Below are positions 1 to 7,544 of a DNA stretch of 12,442 bases, piece by piece. This DNA comes from Candidatus Ulvibacter alkanivorans. Its GTDB lineage: Bacteria > Bacteroidota > Bacteroidia > Flavobacteriales > Flavobacteriaceae. The stretch lies in assembly GCF_003333325.1 (NCBI RefSeq), contig NZ_QOLC01000006.1, positions 1 to 12,442 on the forward strand, written 5' to 3'. Below the pieces are notes generated by a model. The model ran no database searches and had not been told where the DNA came from. It saw only the letters and a list, made by a program, of their open reading frames with translations. The position numbers and the translations under genes are program-made. The first letter of the stretch is position 1; every line of letters starts with the position of its first letter.

Positions 1-14
1 ACATATTTTTTCAT
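1..14 (-). CDS. Possible 5' end of a divergent gene (partial)
   Basis: On the minus strand an ATG at 14-12 is followed by AAA AAA TAT and then runs off the window edge, reading M-K-K-Y. A start of this kind is common for exported proteins, but four codons cannot show a function. The roughly 128 bp between this ATG and the valS start would be a normal divergent intergenic region. From memory, flavobacterial valS often lies next to a DUF1573 exported-protein gene, which would fit. That is inference and was not checked. The triplet could equally be chance. Confidence 0.3.
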
Positions 15-104
15 AATTTCTATAATTTACTGATTGCTAAAGTAGGAATCTTTCGTACAACGTGCAAAATAAGTTATTCACTTTTATAATCTGCAATATA
101 TGCC

Positions 105-112
105 TACTTTTG
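105..112 (+). promoter_or_regulatory. Candidate valS -7 promoter box (TACTTTTG)
   Basis: TACTTTTG is a perfect match to the Bacteroidota primary sigma factor -7 consensus TAnnTTTG. It would place transcription initiation near 118, leaving a leader of about 25 nt before the ATG at 143. No convincing -33 element (TTG/TTTG) is visible at the expected spacing. The box lies inside the longest open reading frame that could be drawn for valS, which is one reason to reject the upstream start at 62. Confidence 0.55.
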
Positions 113-142
113 CGAATTATACTCCAAAAACCAGACCAAAGT

Positions 143-2773
143 ATGGGTTTAGATGCAAAATACAATGCACAACACGTTGAAGATAAGTGGTATAGCTACT
201 GGATGCAGCATGACTATTTTCACAGTGAAATAGATGATAGAGAACCATATACTATTGTAATTCCTCCCCCAAATGTTACAGGAGTTCTACATATGGGGCA
301 TATGCTGAATAACACACTTCAAGATGTGTTAATTCGACGATCAAGATTAAAAGGATACAACGCTTGTTGGGTTCCGGGAACAGACCATGCTTCTATTGCT
401 ACGGAAGCCAAAGTAGTGGCGAAGTTAAAGGAGGAAGGAATTGAAAAAGCAGATCTCACAAGAGATGAATTCTTAGCCCATGCGTGGGAATGGACACACA
501 AACACGGTGGTATCATTCTCGAACAGCTGAAAAAATTAGGTGCCTCATGCGACTGGGAACGAACAAAATTTACGATGGATGACGATATGTCAGCTTCAGT
601 AATTAAGGTTTTTGTCGATCTATACAAAAAAGGGCATATCTATCGCGGATATCGAATGGTGCATTGGGATCCGCAAGCCAAGACTACCTTGTCTGACGAA
701 GAGGTAATTCACGTTGAGAAACAGGGAAATCTGTATTATTTGAAGTACCAAATAGAAGGAAGTGAGGATTATTTAACGATTGCTACTACACGACCGGAAA
801 CCATTCTTGGTGATACCGCTATCTGTATCAACCCTAATGATGACCGATTTACACATCTTCATGGAAAGAAAGCAATTGTCCCAATCTGCAACCGTGTGAT
901 TCCAATAATTACCGACACCTATGTCGATATGGAATTTGGTACGGGTTGTTTAAAAGTAACACCGGCACACGACGAGAACGATAAGAACTTAGGGGAGAAA
1001 CACGATCTGGAAGTAATTGATATCCTAAATGATGACGCTACACTTAATAGCTTCGGAATGCATTACGAAGGGAAAGATCGTTTTGTGGTTCGTAGAGAGA
1101 TCGTAAAAGAACTAGAAACTCTTGGTGTGCTCGACAAAGTCGAACAACACACCAACAAAGTGGGTACTAGCGAGCGAACGGGTGCAGTGATCGAGCCAAA
1201 ATTGAGCGACCAATGGTTTCTTAAAATGAAAGAATTGGCACAGCCTGCGCTTGAAGCTGTGCTCGAAAAAGATATTAATCTCGTTCCGGAAAAATTCGTG
1301 AATACCTACCGTTATTGGATGGAGAACGTTCGCGATTGGAACATATCTCGTCAGTTATGGTGGGGACAACAAATTCCAGCCTATTATTATGGCGACGGAA
1401 AGAATGATTTTGTAGTCGCAGAAAGTTTGGAAGAGGCGGTTTCCGAAGCAAAGAAACAAAGTGGAAATAACGATCTTAAGGCCTCAGACCTTACCCAAGA
1501 TCCCGATGCTCTAGATACTTGGTTTTCTTCATGGTTGTGGCCAATGAGCGTATTTAATGGAATTTTGGAGCCGGATAACGAAGAGATCAATTATTACTAT
1601 CCAACCAACGACCTTGTGACGGCTCCCGAAATCTTGTTCTTTTGGGTCGCAAGAATGATTGTTGCAGGATACGAATATCGAGATGAAAAGCCTTTTACAA
1701 ATGTGTATCTAACCGGAATCGTTCGTGACAAGCAGCGACGTAAAATGAGTAAGTCTTTAGGAAACTCTCCAGATCCAATCGAACTGATGAATACCTATGG
1801 GGCCGACGGTGTACGAGTGGGGATGCTATTAAGTTCTCCAGCGGGCAACGACCTTATGTTCGATGAAGATTTGTGTAAACAAGGTAGTGGTTTTGTAAAT
1901 AAAATATGGAATGCCTATCGTTTAATCGACGGTTGGGAAGTTTCCGAAGCTATCGAAGAAACAGAAACTGCCAAGATCGCATTGCAGTGGTATCGCAATA
2001 AATTTCAGAAAGTGTTGGTCGAGATCGAAGACCATTACAGCAAGTATCGAATTAGCGATGCGTTAATGGCCACCTATAAATTAGTATGGGATGATTTCTG
2101 CTCTTGGTTGCTCGAAATGGTCAAGCCAAATTACGGAGAAGGAATGGCTGCAACAACCTATGCCGAGGTCATTGCGATCCTTGAGGATAACTTAAAGGTG
2201 TTACACCCATTTGTTCCATTTATTTCTGAAGAGATCTGGCAACACATAAGCGATCGCAGTCCGGAAGAGGCGCTTATTGTGGCGTCCTGGCCTACAATGA
2301 CCACTTATGATGCAGATATGATCAAGGATTTTTCGTTTGCTTCGGAAGTAATCTCGGGAATACGCACCATTCGTAAACAAAAGAATATCGCGTTTAAGGA
2401 GGAAATCAATCTATCGGTCATCAATAATGAGCAGGCGTCAACGTCATTTGACCCGGTGATCACTAAGTTGGGTAATATTGGGGAGCTGAGCTATGTGACA
2501 GAAGCGATTGAAGGTGCATTGACCTTTCGTGTTAAGTCGAATGAGTATTTTGTTCCTATCGTCGGGGCCATCGATGTGGAAGCGGAACTCGCAAAACTTT
2601 CCGAAGAACTTAAATACACCGAAGGATTCTTACGTAGCGTTCAAGGAAAATTAAAGAACGAAAAGTTTGTAAATGGAGCTCCGGAACAGGTGGTTGCTAA
2701 CGAACGAAAAAAGGAGGCAGATGCATTGGCAAAGATCGAAACATTAAAGGCAAGTATGGCTAGTTTGCAGTAA
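143..2773 (+). CDS. valS: Valine--tRNA ligase (ValRS), complete
   Basis: Cytoplasmic class I aminoacyl-tRNA synthetase that charges tRNA-Val with valine and edits mischarged threonine. From the ATG at 143 it has 876 residues, the usual size for the family. The HIGH signature appears as HMGH at residues 50-53 after PPPNVTG. KMSKS is at 534-538. The editing-domain (CP1) motif TTRPET is at 215-220. The C-terminal part carries the anticodon-binding helical domain, and from about residue 810 a Lys/Glu-rich coiled coil typical of the ValRS tRNA-binding arm. The reading frame extends upstream to a non-ATG codon at 62, but those 27 residues look nothing like ValRS and span the promoter box at 105-112. 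MGLDAKYNAQHVEDKWYSYW is a normal ValRS N-terminus, so 143 is preferred. Monocistronic, or followed by the small gene at 2872. Confidence 0.98.
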   Translation: MGLDAKYNAQHVEDKWYSYWMQHDYFHSEIDDREPYTIVIPPPNVTGVLHMGHMLNNTLQDVLIRRSRLKGYNACWVPGTDHASIATEAKVVAKLKEEGIEKADLTRDEFLAHAWEWTHKHGGIILEQLKKLGASCDWERTKFTMDDDMSASVIKVFVDLYKKGHIYRGYRMVHWDPQAKTTLSDEEVIHVEKQGNLYYLKYQIEGSEDYLTIATTRPETILGDTAICINPNDDRFTHLHGKKAIVPICNRVIPIITDTYVDMEFGTGCLKVTPAHDENDKNLGEKHDLEVIDILNDDATLNSFGMHYEGKDRFVVRREIVKELETLGVLDKVEQHTNKVGTSERTGAVIEPKLSDQWFLKMKELAQPALEAVLEKDINLVPEKFVNTYRYWMENVRDWNISRQLWWGQQIPAYYYGDGKNDFVVAESLEEAVSEAKKQSGNNDLKASDLTQDPDALDTWFSSWLWPMSVFNGILEPDNEEINYYYPTNDLVTAPEILFFWVARMIVAGYEYRDEKPFTNVYLTGIVRDKQRRKMSKSLGNSPDPIELMNTYGADGVRVGMLLSSPAGNDLMFDEDLCKQGSGFVNKIWNAYRLIDGWEVSEAIEETETAKIALQWYRNKFQKVLVEIEDHYSKYRISDALMATYKLVWDDFCSWLLEMVKPNYGEGMAATTYAEVIAILEDNLKVLHPFVPFISEEIWQHISDRSPEEALIVASWPTMTTYDADMIKDFSFASEVISGIRTIRKQKNIAFKEEINLSVINNEQASTSFDPVITKLGNIGELSYVTEAIEGALTFRVKSNEYFVPIVGAIDVEAELAKLSEELKYTEGFLRSVQGKLKNEKFVNGAPEQVVANERKKEADALAKIETLKASMASLQ

Positions 2774-2788
2774 GCGTACAACCGTTAA

Positions 2789-2817
2789 AACCTCTTAAAT
2801 TTTTATAATTTGAGGTT
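2789..2817 (+). terminator. Weak hairpin downstream of valS
   Basis: The arms AACCTC (2789-2794) and GAGGTT (2812-2817) pair perfectly. After a 2-nt bulge, AAAT and ATTT can extend the stem, leaving a 7-nt loop. It starts 16 nt after the valS stop. There is no run of T after the right arm, so termination would be weak. It may partly isolate valS from the small gene at 2872 or simply mark a 3' end. Confidence 0.35.
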
Positions 2818-2824
2818 AATTTGC

Positions 2825-2832
2825 TATATTTC
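2825..2832 (+). promoter_or_regulatory. Candidate -7 box for the small helical gene (TATATTTC)
   Basis: TATATTTC matches TAnnTTTG at all but the last base. It lies 39 nt before the ATG at 2872 and just after the hairpin at 2789-2817, where a separate promoter would be expected. No clear -33 element is seen. The match is common by chance in such AT-rich DNA. Confidence 0.25.
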
Positions 2833-2871
2833 AATTAATTGATTGTTTAATTTGAACTAAAAATCAATAGT

Positions 2872-3114
2872 ATGGAACAAGCAAAGTACGATCAGATGCA
2901 AGGGATGTTGAACAAGTTAGAAGACATCAAGAACAGTCAGGAAAGTATCATCGACAAGATCAATCACGTAATTACCGATTTGTTTCAGCACCCGGACAAA
3001 GAGCTGGAAAAAGGAATGGAAGCTGCGCATCAACGCGCTTCAGACAATGTAGAAGCCATAGGTGAACTAATTGATGAGTACGAAATCAAGTTCAATAAGC
3101 TTCAGCAAAAATAA
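2872..3114 (+). CDS. Small helical / coiled-coil protein, unknown function
   Basis: 80 residues, highly charged, with no signal peptide, membrane segment or cysteine. Nearly the whole chain should be helical. The first part (about residues 5-38, with L15, L18, I21, I28, I32, V34, I35) and the last (about 58-78) have hydrophobic spacing suggesting amphipathic or coiled-coil helices. They are separated by a short HPDKE turn near 40-44. I do not recognise a family. The gene starts 98 nt after the valS stop and ends just before a strong hairpin at 3134-3162, so it is a complete unit, perhaps with its own promoter at 2825-2832. It is presumably cytoplasmic. The reading frame looks real: ATG start, codon use like its neighbours, terminator directly downstream. 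A helical-bundle adaptor is possible, but nothing in the sequence assigns a role. Confidence 0.75.
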   Translation: MEQAKYDQMQGMLNKLEDIKNSQESIIDKINHVITDLFQHPDKELEKGMEAAHQRASDNVEAIGELIDEYEIKFNKLQQK

Positions 3115-3133
3115 GTATCGTAAAATAAATTGG

Positions 3134-3162
3134 AAAAGGTTGTGCTTGTCACAGCCTTTTTT
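3134..3162. terminator. Strong, probably bidirectional terminator
   Basis: The 11-bp stem AAAAGGTTGTG (3134-3144) / CACAGCCTTTT (3150-3160) contains one G-T wobble and a 5-nt loop, CTTGT. On the plus strand the right arm runs into six T in a row (3157-3162). On the minus strand the mirror arm also ends in TTTT. It lies between the convergent ends of the small gene (stop 3114) and the acyl-CoA-binding protein gene, whose stop codon (3163-3161) overlaps the T run. It therefore probably ends both the valS-side and the phospholipid-operon transcripts. Confidence 0.85.
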
Positions 3163-3427
3163 ATTTGCGGTACAAGAAGTAATGGGTTACTGCTTCGATA
3201 TATAACTCTTTGGCCTCGTCACTACTTAAGTTTCGGGTTTGAAACAGGGCATTTGTCTTGAATGCATTGATCAACGGATTGCTGCTGCTTGGTGAATCTT
3301 GTGAATTGGTGGCTCTTTTGTAATAGGCGTACAAGCGCAGTAAGAAATCGGCCGGGAAAGGTTCCTGATGTTGGTTGATGCTCTCTACAGCATTTTGAAA
3401 GGCAATATCTAGTTCTTCAGAAGTCAT
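3161..3427 (-). CDS. Acyl-CoA-binding protein (ACBP family)
   Basis: A small cytosolic four-helix protein of 88 residues that binds long-chain acyl-CoA, keeping it soluble and delivering it to lipid enzymes. The diagnostic stretch RLYAYYKRAT is at 31-40. Lined up by eye with human ACBP, the ligand-contacting residues are kept: Tyr28, Tyr31, Lys32, Lys54 and Tyr73 correspond to Tyr33, Tyr36, Lys37, Lys57 and Tyr76. The WDAW tryptophan motif after Lys54 is not kept; the two Trp positions are Thr58 and Leu61. It is the last gene of the LUD-cdsA-psd cluster, and its ATG overlaps the psd stop by 4 nt (ATGA), implying coupled translation. That context suggests a link between the acyl-CoA pool and phospholipid synthesis, which is inference. 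ACBPs are mainly eukaryotic with a scattered bacterial distribution. Confidence 0.88.
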   Translation of the reverse strand: MTSEELDIAFQNAVESINQHQEPFPADFLLRLYAYYKRATNSQDSPSSSNPLINAFKTNALFQTRNLSSDEAKELYIEAVTHYFLYRK

Positions 3428-4074
3428 GAATCGGCTAAGACGGTGACACCGCCCTTCACTTTTTGATTTAGCTTAACTTGAACCTTAGTACCTATGGGCA
3501 GAAAAACATCGACACGAGAACCAAATTTAATAAAGCCGCTGTCCGATGCTTGGATAACGGTTTCACCTTCGTTGGCATAATTAACAATGCGTTTTGCGAG
3601 TGCTCCCGCAATTTGACGGTGTAATACATCTCCAAATTCCTTAGATCGAACGACTACGGTAGTTCGTTCGTTTTCTTCGGAAGACTTTGGGTGCCATGCC
3701 ACTAGGTATTTGCCAGGATGGTACTTGCTATACACCACTTCACCACCCACCGGATAGCGGGTAACGTGTACGTTGAGGGGTGACATAAAAACAGATATCT
3801 GTAAACGCTTTTCGTTGTAGTATTCTTTTTCAAAGACTTCTTCAATCACAACCACTTTACCATCTACGGGCGATAAGACCTGTGATTCATTTTGAAGAAA
3901 ATTCCGATTTGGGTTTCTAAAGAATTGAAGCACCAAAATGAGTAAAATAATAAGTGAAATAATGATTCCACCTCGAATGTAACTGTTACTCACAAAATAA
4001 TCGGCGAGCAAGCTTAACACGATACACGCGACGAGTGCTATAAAAATAATTTTGTATCCTTCTTTATGAAACAT
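3424..4074 (-). CDS. psd: Phosphatidylserine decarboxylase (pyruvoyl enzyme)
   Basis: Converts phosphatidylserine to phosphatidylethanolamine at the inner membrane. It has 216 residues, the short type, against roughly 320 for the E. coli enzyme. Two hydrophobic segments at about 9-27 and 35-51 anchor it. SPVDG (68-72) and NVHVTR (101-106) supply the expected catalytic Asp71 and His103. The self-cleavage site is FGS at 184-186: cutting between Gly185 and Ser186 would give a 185-residue beta chain and a 31-residue alpha chain with an N-terminal pyruvoyl group. It overlaps the end of cdsA by 11 nt and the ACBP start by 4 nt, so translation is probably coupled through the operon. CdsA makes the CDP-diacylglycerol from which phosphatidylserine is formed. 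The synthase for that middle step is not in this window. Confidence 0.95.
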   Translation of the reverse strand: MFHKEGYKIIFIALVACIVLSLLADYFVSNSYIRGGIIISLIILLILVLQFFRNPNRNFLQNESQVLSPVDGKVVVIEEVFEKEYYNEKRLQISVFMSPLNVHVTRYPVGGEVVYSKYHPGKYLVAWHPKSSEENERTTVVVRSKEFGDVLHRQIAGALAKRIVNYANEGETVIQASDSGFIKFGSRVDVFLPIGTKVQVKLNQKVKGGVTVLADS

Positions 4075-4867
4075 AATTTACAATTTCTAAGAATGCGTAA
4101 GCGAAGGGGCTAATGTACACTATACTGTCCAATCTGTCGTATAATCCACCATGGCCCGGCATTAGTACACCACTGTCCTTTACTCCGGCCTGTCGCTTAA
4201 ATTTTGATTGTATAAGATCTCCTGTGGTTCCAAAAACGGTAACCAGCAAGGCCAAACCGATCCAAATCCCTAAGGGGTATGTTTCGGTGTACTTAAAGAT
4301 AATAAAACTTGCTAACAACGACCCGGCTAACCCGCCTAAAAAGCCTTCTACGGTTTTCTTGGGCGAAATACGTTCTAAAAGTTTGCGTTTACCGAGGTTC
4401 TTTCCGACGAGATACGCAAAACTGTCATTGGCCCAAACCAATAAGAAGAGTCCCACGATTATTAGTGGCATGAACTCCCCTTCTCGAAATGGAATTAATG
4501 TTATAAAAACGAATCCGCTAATGAGATAGAAGATAACCGTGATGTATTTTTTCTTCTCGAACATGGGGATTTTATTCACCCATAGAATGTCTTTTACCAA
4601 GAACAGATTTACAAATCCTGTAAGGATGAGATATAAATAGACAGCATTGGTATCGAAGATGTCATAACTCAAGAAATACAGAGCAGCCGCCAGTAGCAAA
4701 TAGGCTAAGTAGCTGGTTAGGTGTACTAGTTTAAGAAATTCACTAAGTGTTATGACGGCGAGCACGAAGAAGAGGCCCATAAACCATTCTCTTGAAGCAA
4801 ACATCGAGATAATTACTACGGCACTGTAAACAATACCCGATATACTCCGCACGAAAAGTTCCTTCAT
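4064..4867 (-). CDS. cdsA: Phosphatidate cytidylyltransferase (CDP-diacylglycerol synthase)
   Basis: Integral inner-membrane enzyme that joins CTP and phosphatidic acid to give CDP-diacylglycerol, the branch point of phospholipid synthesis. 267 residues, the normal size, with about seven or eight hydrophobic segments. The family signature is intact at residues 221-247: SKFKR, then KDSG, then PGHGGLYDRLD. Other conserved parts are WANDSFAYLVG (145-155), and SPKKTVEGFLGG (168-179). The ATG at 4867-4865 is 3 nt below the LUD gene stop, and the 3' end overlaps psd by 11 nt. It is thus inside a tightly packed operon, with no promoter of its own visible. Confidence 0.97.
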   Translation of the reverse strand: MKELFVRSISGIVYSAVVIISMFASREWFMGLFFVLAVITLSEFLKLVHLTSYLAYLLLAAALYFLSYDIFDTNAVYLYLILTGFVNLFLVKDILWVNKIPMFEKKKYITVIFYLISGFVFITLIPFREGEFMPLIIVGLFLLVWANDSFAYLVGKNLGKRKLLERISPKKTVEGFLGGLAGSLLASFIIFKYTETYPLGIWIGLALLVTVFGTTGDLIQSKFKRQAGVKDSGVLMPGHGGLYDRLDSIVYISPFAYAFLEIVNYVS

Positions 4868-4870
4868 AGA

Positions 4871-5473
4871 TTATAAGTCTTCCAGTAGCAGCAAATATAG
4901 GTTTTTTGTGCTACTTCCATAACTCATAAAGTCCTTTTCTTTTTCAGTTTCGAAGTCTTGAATGGTAGTGATATTGCTGGGTATATACCCTTTGTAGTGG
5001 TTTTTTATAATTCGTAGTCCCTCGCTAATTGTATCTACTAATTGACTGGTGGTTGCAAATATTACCAGATTAGAAGGGAGCTCGTCTAGTTTCTTTTCTT
5101 TTATCTGGTTTGAGGACAGTAAAATAGAACCGTTATTGGCTACCAATGACTCACATGTTGAGAGGAAGAAAGTAGCATTCGATTTCTTGGTGAAATTTAG
5201 ATTGAAACCATCGAACTTAGTGGTGAGTTGTTCATTGATACAAAACACATCGCGTTCGTACCAATCGTTTTCTAATAAAATGTTGTCGAAGGCTTCTAGT
5301 ACTTCCTCGGTGTTTTCGCAGTAGAGAAATTTTCCTCCATTTTTATTAAAATTGAAGGTGAACTTTTCGTCTACCGGTAGCTTGTCCTCGGGGAAATATT
5401 TACTATGGTCAGATTTTTTTGCTTTTTCATCTGACTTATAATTAGGGTTTAGAAGTCTTTTAAACAGACTCAT
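4871..5473 (-). CDS. LUD-domain (LutC/YkgG-like) protein, role unknown
   Basis: 200 residues, with no signal peptide or membrane segment. The first 35 residues are charged and probably flexible. The rest resembles the LUD fold: an alternating alpha/beta pattern with ESLVANNGSILLSS at 108-121, where LutC-type proteins have the Ala-Asp-x-Gly-Ser strand, then LVIFATTSQLVDTISEGL (136-153) and a C-terminal LYLLLLEDL strand. LutC belongs to the lactate-oxidation complex LutABC, but no LutA or LutB gene is nearby, so that role is unlikely. It is the first gene of the operon with cdsA (3 nt gap), psd and ACBP. A perfect -7 box lies 39 bp upstream. The context suggests a link to phospholipid synthesis, but nothing visible says what it does. 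Family assignment is by eye. Confidence 0.78.
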   Translation of the reverse strand: MSLFKRLLNPNYKSDEKAKKSDHSKYFPEDKLPVDEKFTFNFNKNGGKFLYCENTEEVLEAFDNILLENDWYERDVFCINEQLTTKFDGFNLNFTKKSNATFFLSTCESLVANNGSILLSSNQIKEKKLDELPSNLVIFATTSQLVDTISEGLRIIKNHYKGYIPSNITTIQDFETEKEKDFMSYGSSTKNLYLLLLEDL

Positions 5474-5511
5474 GCATGCGTTTTTGAGGAGTTCCTATAT
5501 GCGTTAATGTT

Positions 5512-5519
5512 CAAATATA
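5512..5519 (-). promoter_or_regulatory. Candidate -7 box of the LUD-cdsA-psd-ACBP operon (TATATTTG)
   Basis: Read on the minus strand, 5519-5512 is TATATTTG, a perfect TAnnTTTG match. It would place the transcript start near 5506 and give a leader of about 33 nt before the ATG at 5473. No good -33 element is seen, because the upstream spacer is occupied by the hairpin at 5527-5554. Confidence 0.5.
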
Positions 5520-5526
5520 TAAAATA

Positions 5527-5554
5527 TAGAACGAAGTATACTAGCTTCGTTCTA
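5527..5554 (-). terminator. Hairpin between ftsH and the LUD gene
   Basis: TAGAACGAAG (5527-5536) and CTTCGTTCTA (5545-5554) form a perfect 10-bp stem with an 8-nt loop, 31 nt downstream of the ftsH stop. On the minus strand the stem is followed by TATTTTATATATTTG, which is U-rich but broken by A. Partial or full termination after ftsH is likely. Its T-rich tail contains the -7 box for the next operon. Confidence 0.6.
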
Positions 5555-5585
5555 ATCTTTGTTAGCTTAAACGAAAATTGCCGAT

Positions 5586-7529
5586 CTATGTTGTAGCTAC
5601 TTCCTCTTCTTGTGAACTTTTAAATGGGCGATCTCCAAATATCTTCTGAAGGTTGTCTTTAAAGATCACTTCTTTTTCTAATAATTCGTTAGCGAGAAGG
5701 GTAAGTTTATCCTTGTGTGCTTCTAGTAAGTCTACTGCACGCTGGTATTGTGCTTCGATAATGTTCGATATTTCTTTGTCGATCATTTCGGCCGTTTTCT
5801 CACTATAAGGCTTATTAAAATTGTACTCAGATTGCCCAGAAGAATCGTAATAAGTAAGGTTTCCAATTTTTTCGTTTAATCCGTAAATGGTTACCATTGC
5901 TCTTGCTTGTTTGGTCACCTTTTCAAGATCGCTAAGTGCACCCGTTGAGATCTCATTAAAGATCACCTTTTCGGCGGCACGCCCCCCTAAAGCGGCACAC
6001 ATTTCGTCTAGCATTTGTTCCGGGCGAACAATAAGGCGTTCTTCCGGTAAATACCAAGCGGCACCCAAGGATTGACCTCGAGGTACGATGGTAACTTTTA
6101 CCAGTGGTGCTGCGTGTTCAAGCATCCAGCTTACCGTTGCATGACCTGCTTCGTGAAAGGCAATGGCTTTCTTTTCATCGGGTGTAATGATCTTGTTCTT
6201 CTTTTCCAATCCTCCAACGATACGATCTACCGCATCTAAGAAGTCTTGGCGAGTAACTTCTTTTTTATCTTTACGCGCCGCGATAAGTGCAGCCTCATTA
6301 CATACGTTTGCAATGTCGGCTCCAGAGAATCCAGGTGTTTGTTTCGCTAGGAAATCGGTATCTAGACTGTCGTCTTTCTTTAATGGTCTAAGATGCACTT
6401 CGAATATTTCTTTACGTTCACGAACATCGGGAAGATCGACATAGATTTGCCGGTCGAATCGTCCGGCACGCATCAAGGCTTTGTCGAGTACATCGGCTCG
6501 GTTGGTAGCGGCCAATACGATAACATTGGTATTTGTGCCAAAACCATCCATTTCGGTTAACAATTGGTTTAATGTGTTTTCACGTTCGTCATTAGAACCG
6601 GAAAAATTACTTTTACCTCGGGCACGTCCAATAGCATCGATCTCGTCAATAAAGATGATGGCCGGTGATTTCTCCTTTGCTTGTTTAAAGAGGTCACGAA
6701 CTCGAGACGCCCCTACACCCACAAACATTTCAACGAAATCGGATCCAGACAACGAAAAGAACGGTACTTTGGCTTCGCCGGCTACTGCCTTGGCTAAAAG
6801 CGTCTTACCAGTCCCCGGTGCACCTACGAGCAGTGCTCCTTTAGGAATCTTCCCACCTAATGAGGTGTATTTTGTTGGATTTTTAAGGAAATCTACGATC
6901 TCTTGTACTTCTTCTTTCGCTCCTTCAAGTCCGGCAACATCTTTAAAAGAAGTTTTAACATCGGTTTTTTCGTCAAAAAGTTTTGCTTTAGACTTACCAA
7001 TATTAAAGATCTGTCCGCCGGCTCCGCCACCTGCACCGGATGACATACGTCTCATGATAAAGATCCAGATACCAATAATGATGATAAATGGCAATAGGGT
7101 AAGGAAAAGATCTCCCCACATATTGCTATCGGTATCGAAAACAATCTTTGTTTCTAGATCGTTCTCTTCTTTGATATTATAAATGGTGTTTTCAAAATTT
7201 TGAAGGTCACCAAATTCGAATTGATATGCAGCGTCGTTAGGTCCCGGATCTAAGAACGAGTTGTTCGTTTTTTTAGCGTGTATATCTTTTGTTCGAGCTT
7301 CCTCGGTTAGATAGACCTTGGCTAATTTTTTATTTACGATCTCGATCTTTTCAACGTCTCCATTTTTAAGAAATGTTTGAAATTCACCTTGAGTGGTCTT
7401 TGTTGGTTGTGACCATGAATTCCCGCCAAAGAATTGGATTCCGAGGAAAATCAAAATTATAGCCGCGTAAATCCAATACACATTGAATTTAGGTTTCTTT
7501 GTTTCGGGTTTTTTATTTTGTTCCGCCAT
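5586..7529 (-). CDS. ftsH: ATP-dependent zinc metalloprotease FtsH
   Basis: Membrane-anchored AAA+ protease that extracts and degrades misassembled membrane proteins and some cytosolic regulators; works as a hexamer. 647 residues. Two membrane segments (about 17-34 and 140-159) flank a periplasmic domain of roughly 100 residues. A Gly/Ala/Ser-rich linker follows at 163-173. The AAA module has Walker A GAPGTGKT (236-243), pore motif FVG (269-271), Walker B IIFIDEID (291-298) and the second region of homology ending GRFDR (341-360). The zinc site HEAGH is at 459-463, with Asp534 in STGALSD as the likely third ligand. All catalytic residues are present. It lies 15 nt after rsfS and probably shares its transcript. 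There is no Shine-Dalgarno; the leader instead reads ACCCCCTT just before the ATG. Confidence 0.99.
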   Translation of the reverse strand: MAEQNKKPETKKPKFNVYWIYAAIILIFLGIQFFGGNSWSQPTKTTQGEFQTFLKNGDVEKIEIVNKKLAKVYLTEEARTKDIHAKKTNNSFLDPGPNDAAYQFEFGDLQNFENTIYNIKEENDLETKIVFDTDSNMWGDLFLTLLPFIIIIGIWIFIMRRMSSGAGGGAGGQIFNIGKSKAKLFDEKTDVKTSFKDVAGLEGAKEEVQEIVDFLKNPTKYTSLGGKIPKGALLVGAPGTGKTLLAKAVAGEAKVPFFSLSGSDFVEMFVGVGASRVRDLFKQAKEKSPAIIFIDEIDAIGRARGKSNFSGSNDERENTLNQLLTEMDGFGTNTNVIVLAATNRADVLDKALMRAGRFDRQIYVDLPDVRERKEIFEVHLRPLKKDDSLDTDFLAKQTPGFSGADIANVCNEAALIAARKDKKEVTRQDFLDAVDRIVGGLEKKNKIITPDEKKAIAFHEAGHATVSWMLEHAAPLVKVTIVPRGQSLGAAWYLPEERLIVRPEQMLDEMCAALGGRAAEKVIFNEISTGALSDLEKVTKQARAMVTIYGLNEKIGNLTYYDSSGQSEYNFNKPYSEKTAEMIDKEISNIIEAQYQRAVDLLEAHKDKLTLLANELLEKEVIFKDNLQKIFGDRPFKSSQEEEVATT

Positions 7530-7544
7530 AAGGGGGTATAAGTT

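Noticed and set aside
62..142. 27-residue N-terminal extension of ValS from a non-ATG codon at 62
   Set aside because: It has no ValRS character, covers a perfect -7 promoter box (105-112), and the ATG at 143 gives the usual ValRS N-terminus and length.
4113..4529. 138-codon plus-strand open frame
   Set aside because: It lies entirely antisense to cdsA, whose family signature is intact. The translated product has no family features.
6481..7182. 233-codon plus-strand open frame
   Set aside because: It is the complement of the ftsH AAA domain and linker. The composition is Ser/Pro-rich as expected of an antisense shadow, with no recognisable motif.
7530..7537. ACCCCCTT immediately before the ftsH ATG, resembling the 16S anti-Shine-Dalgarno end
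   Set aside because: It is on the mRNA sense strand, so it cannot pair with 16S rRNA as a ribosome-binding site. A C-run of this length is plausibly chance.
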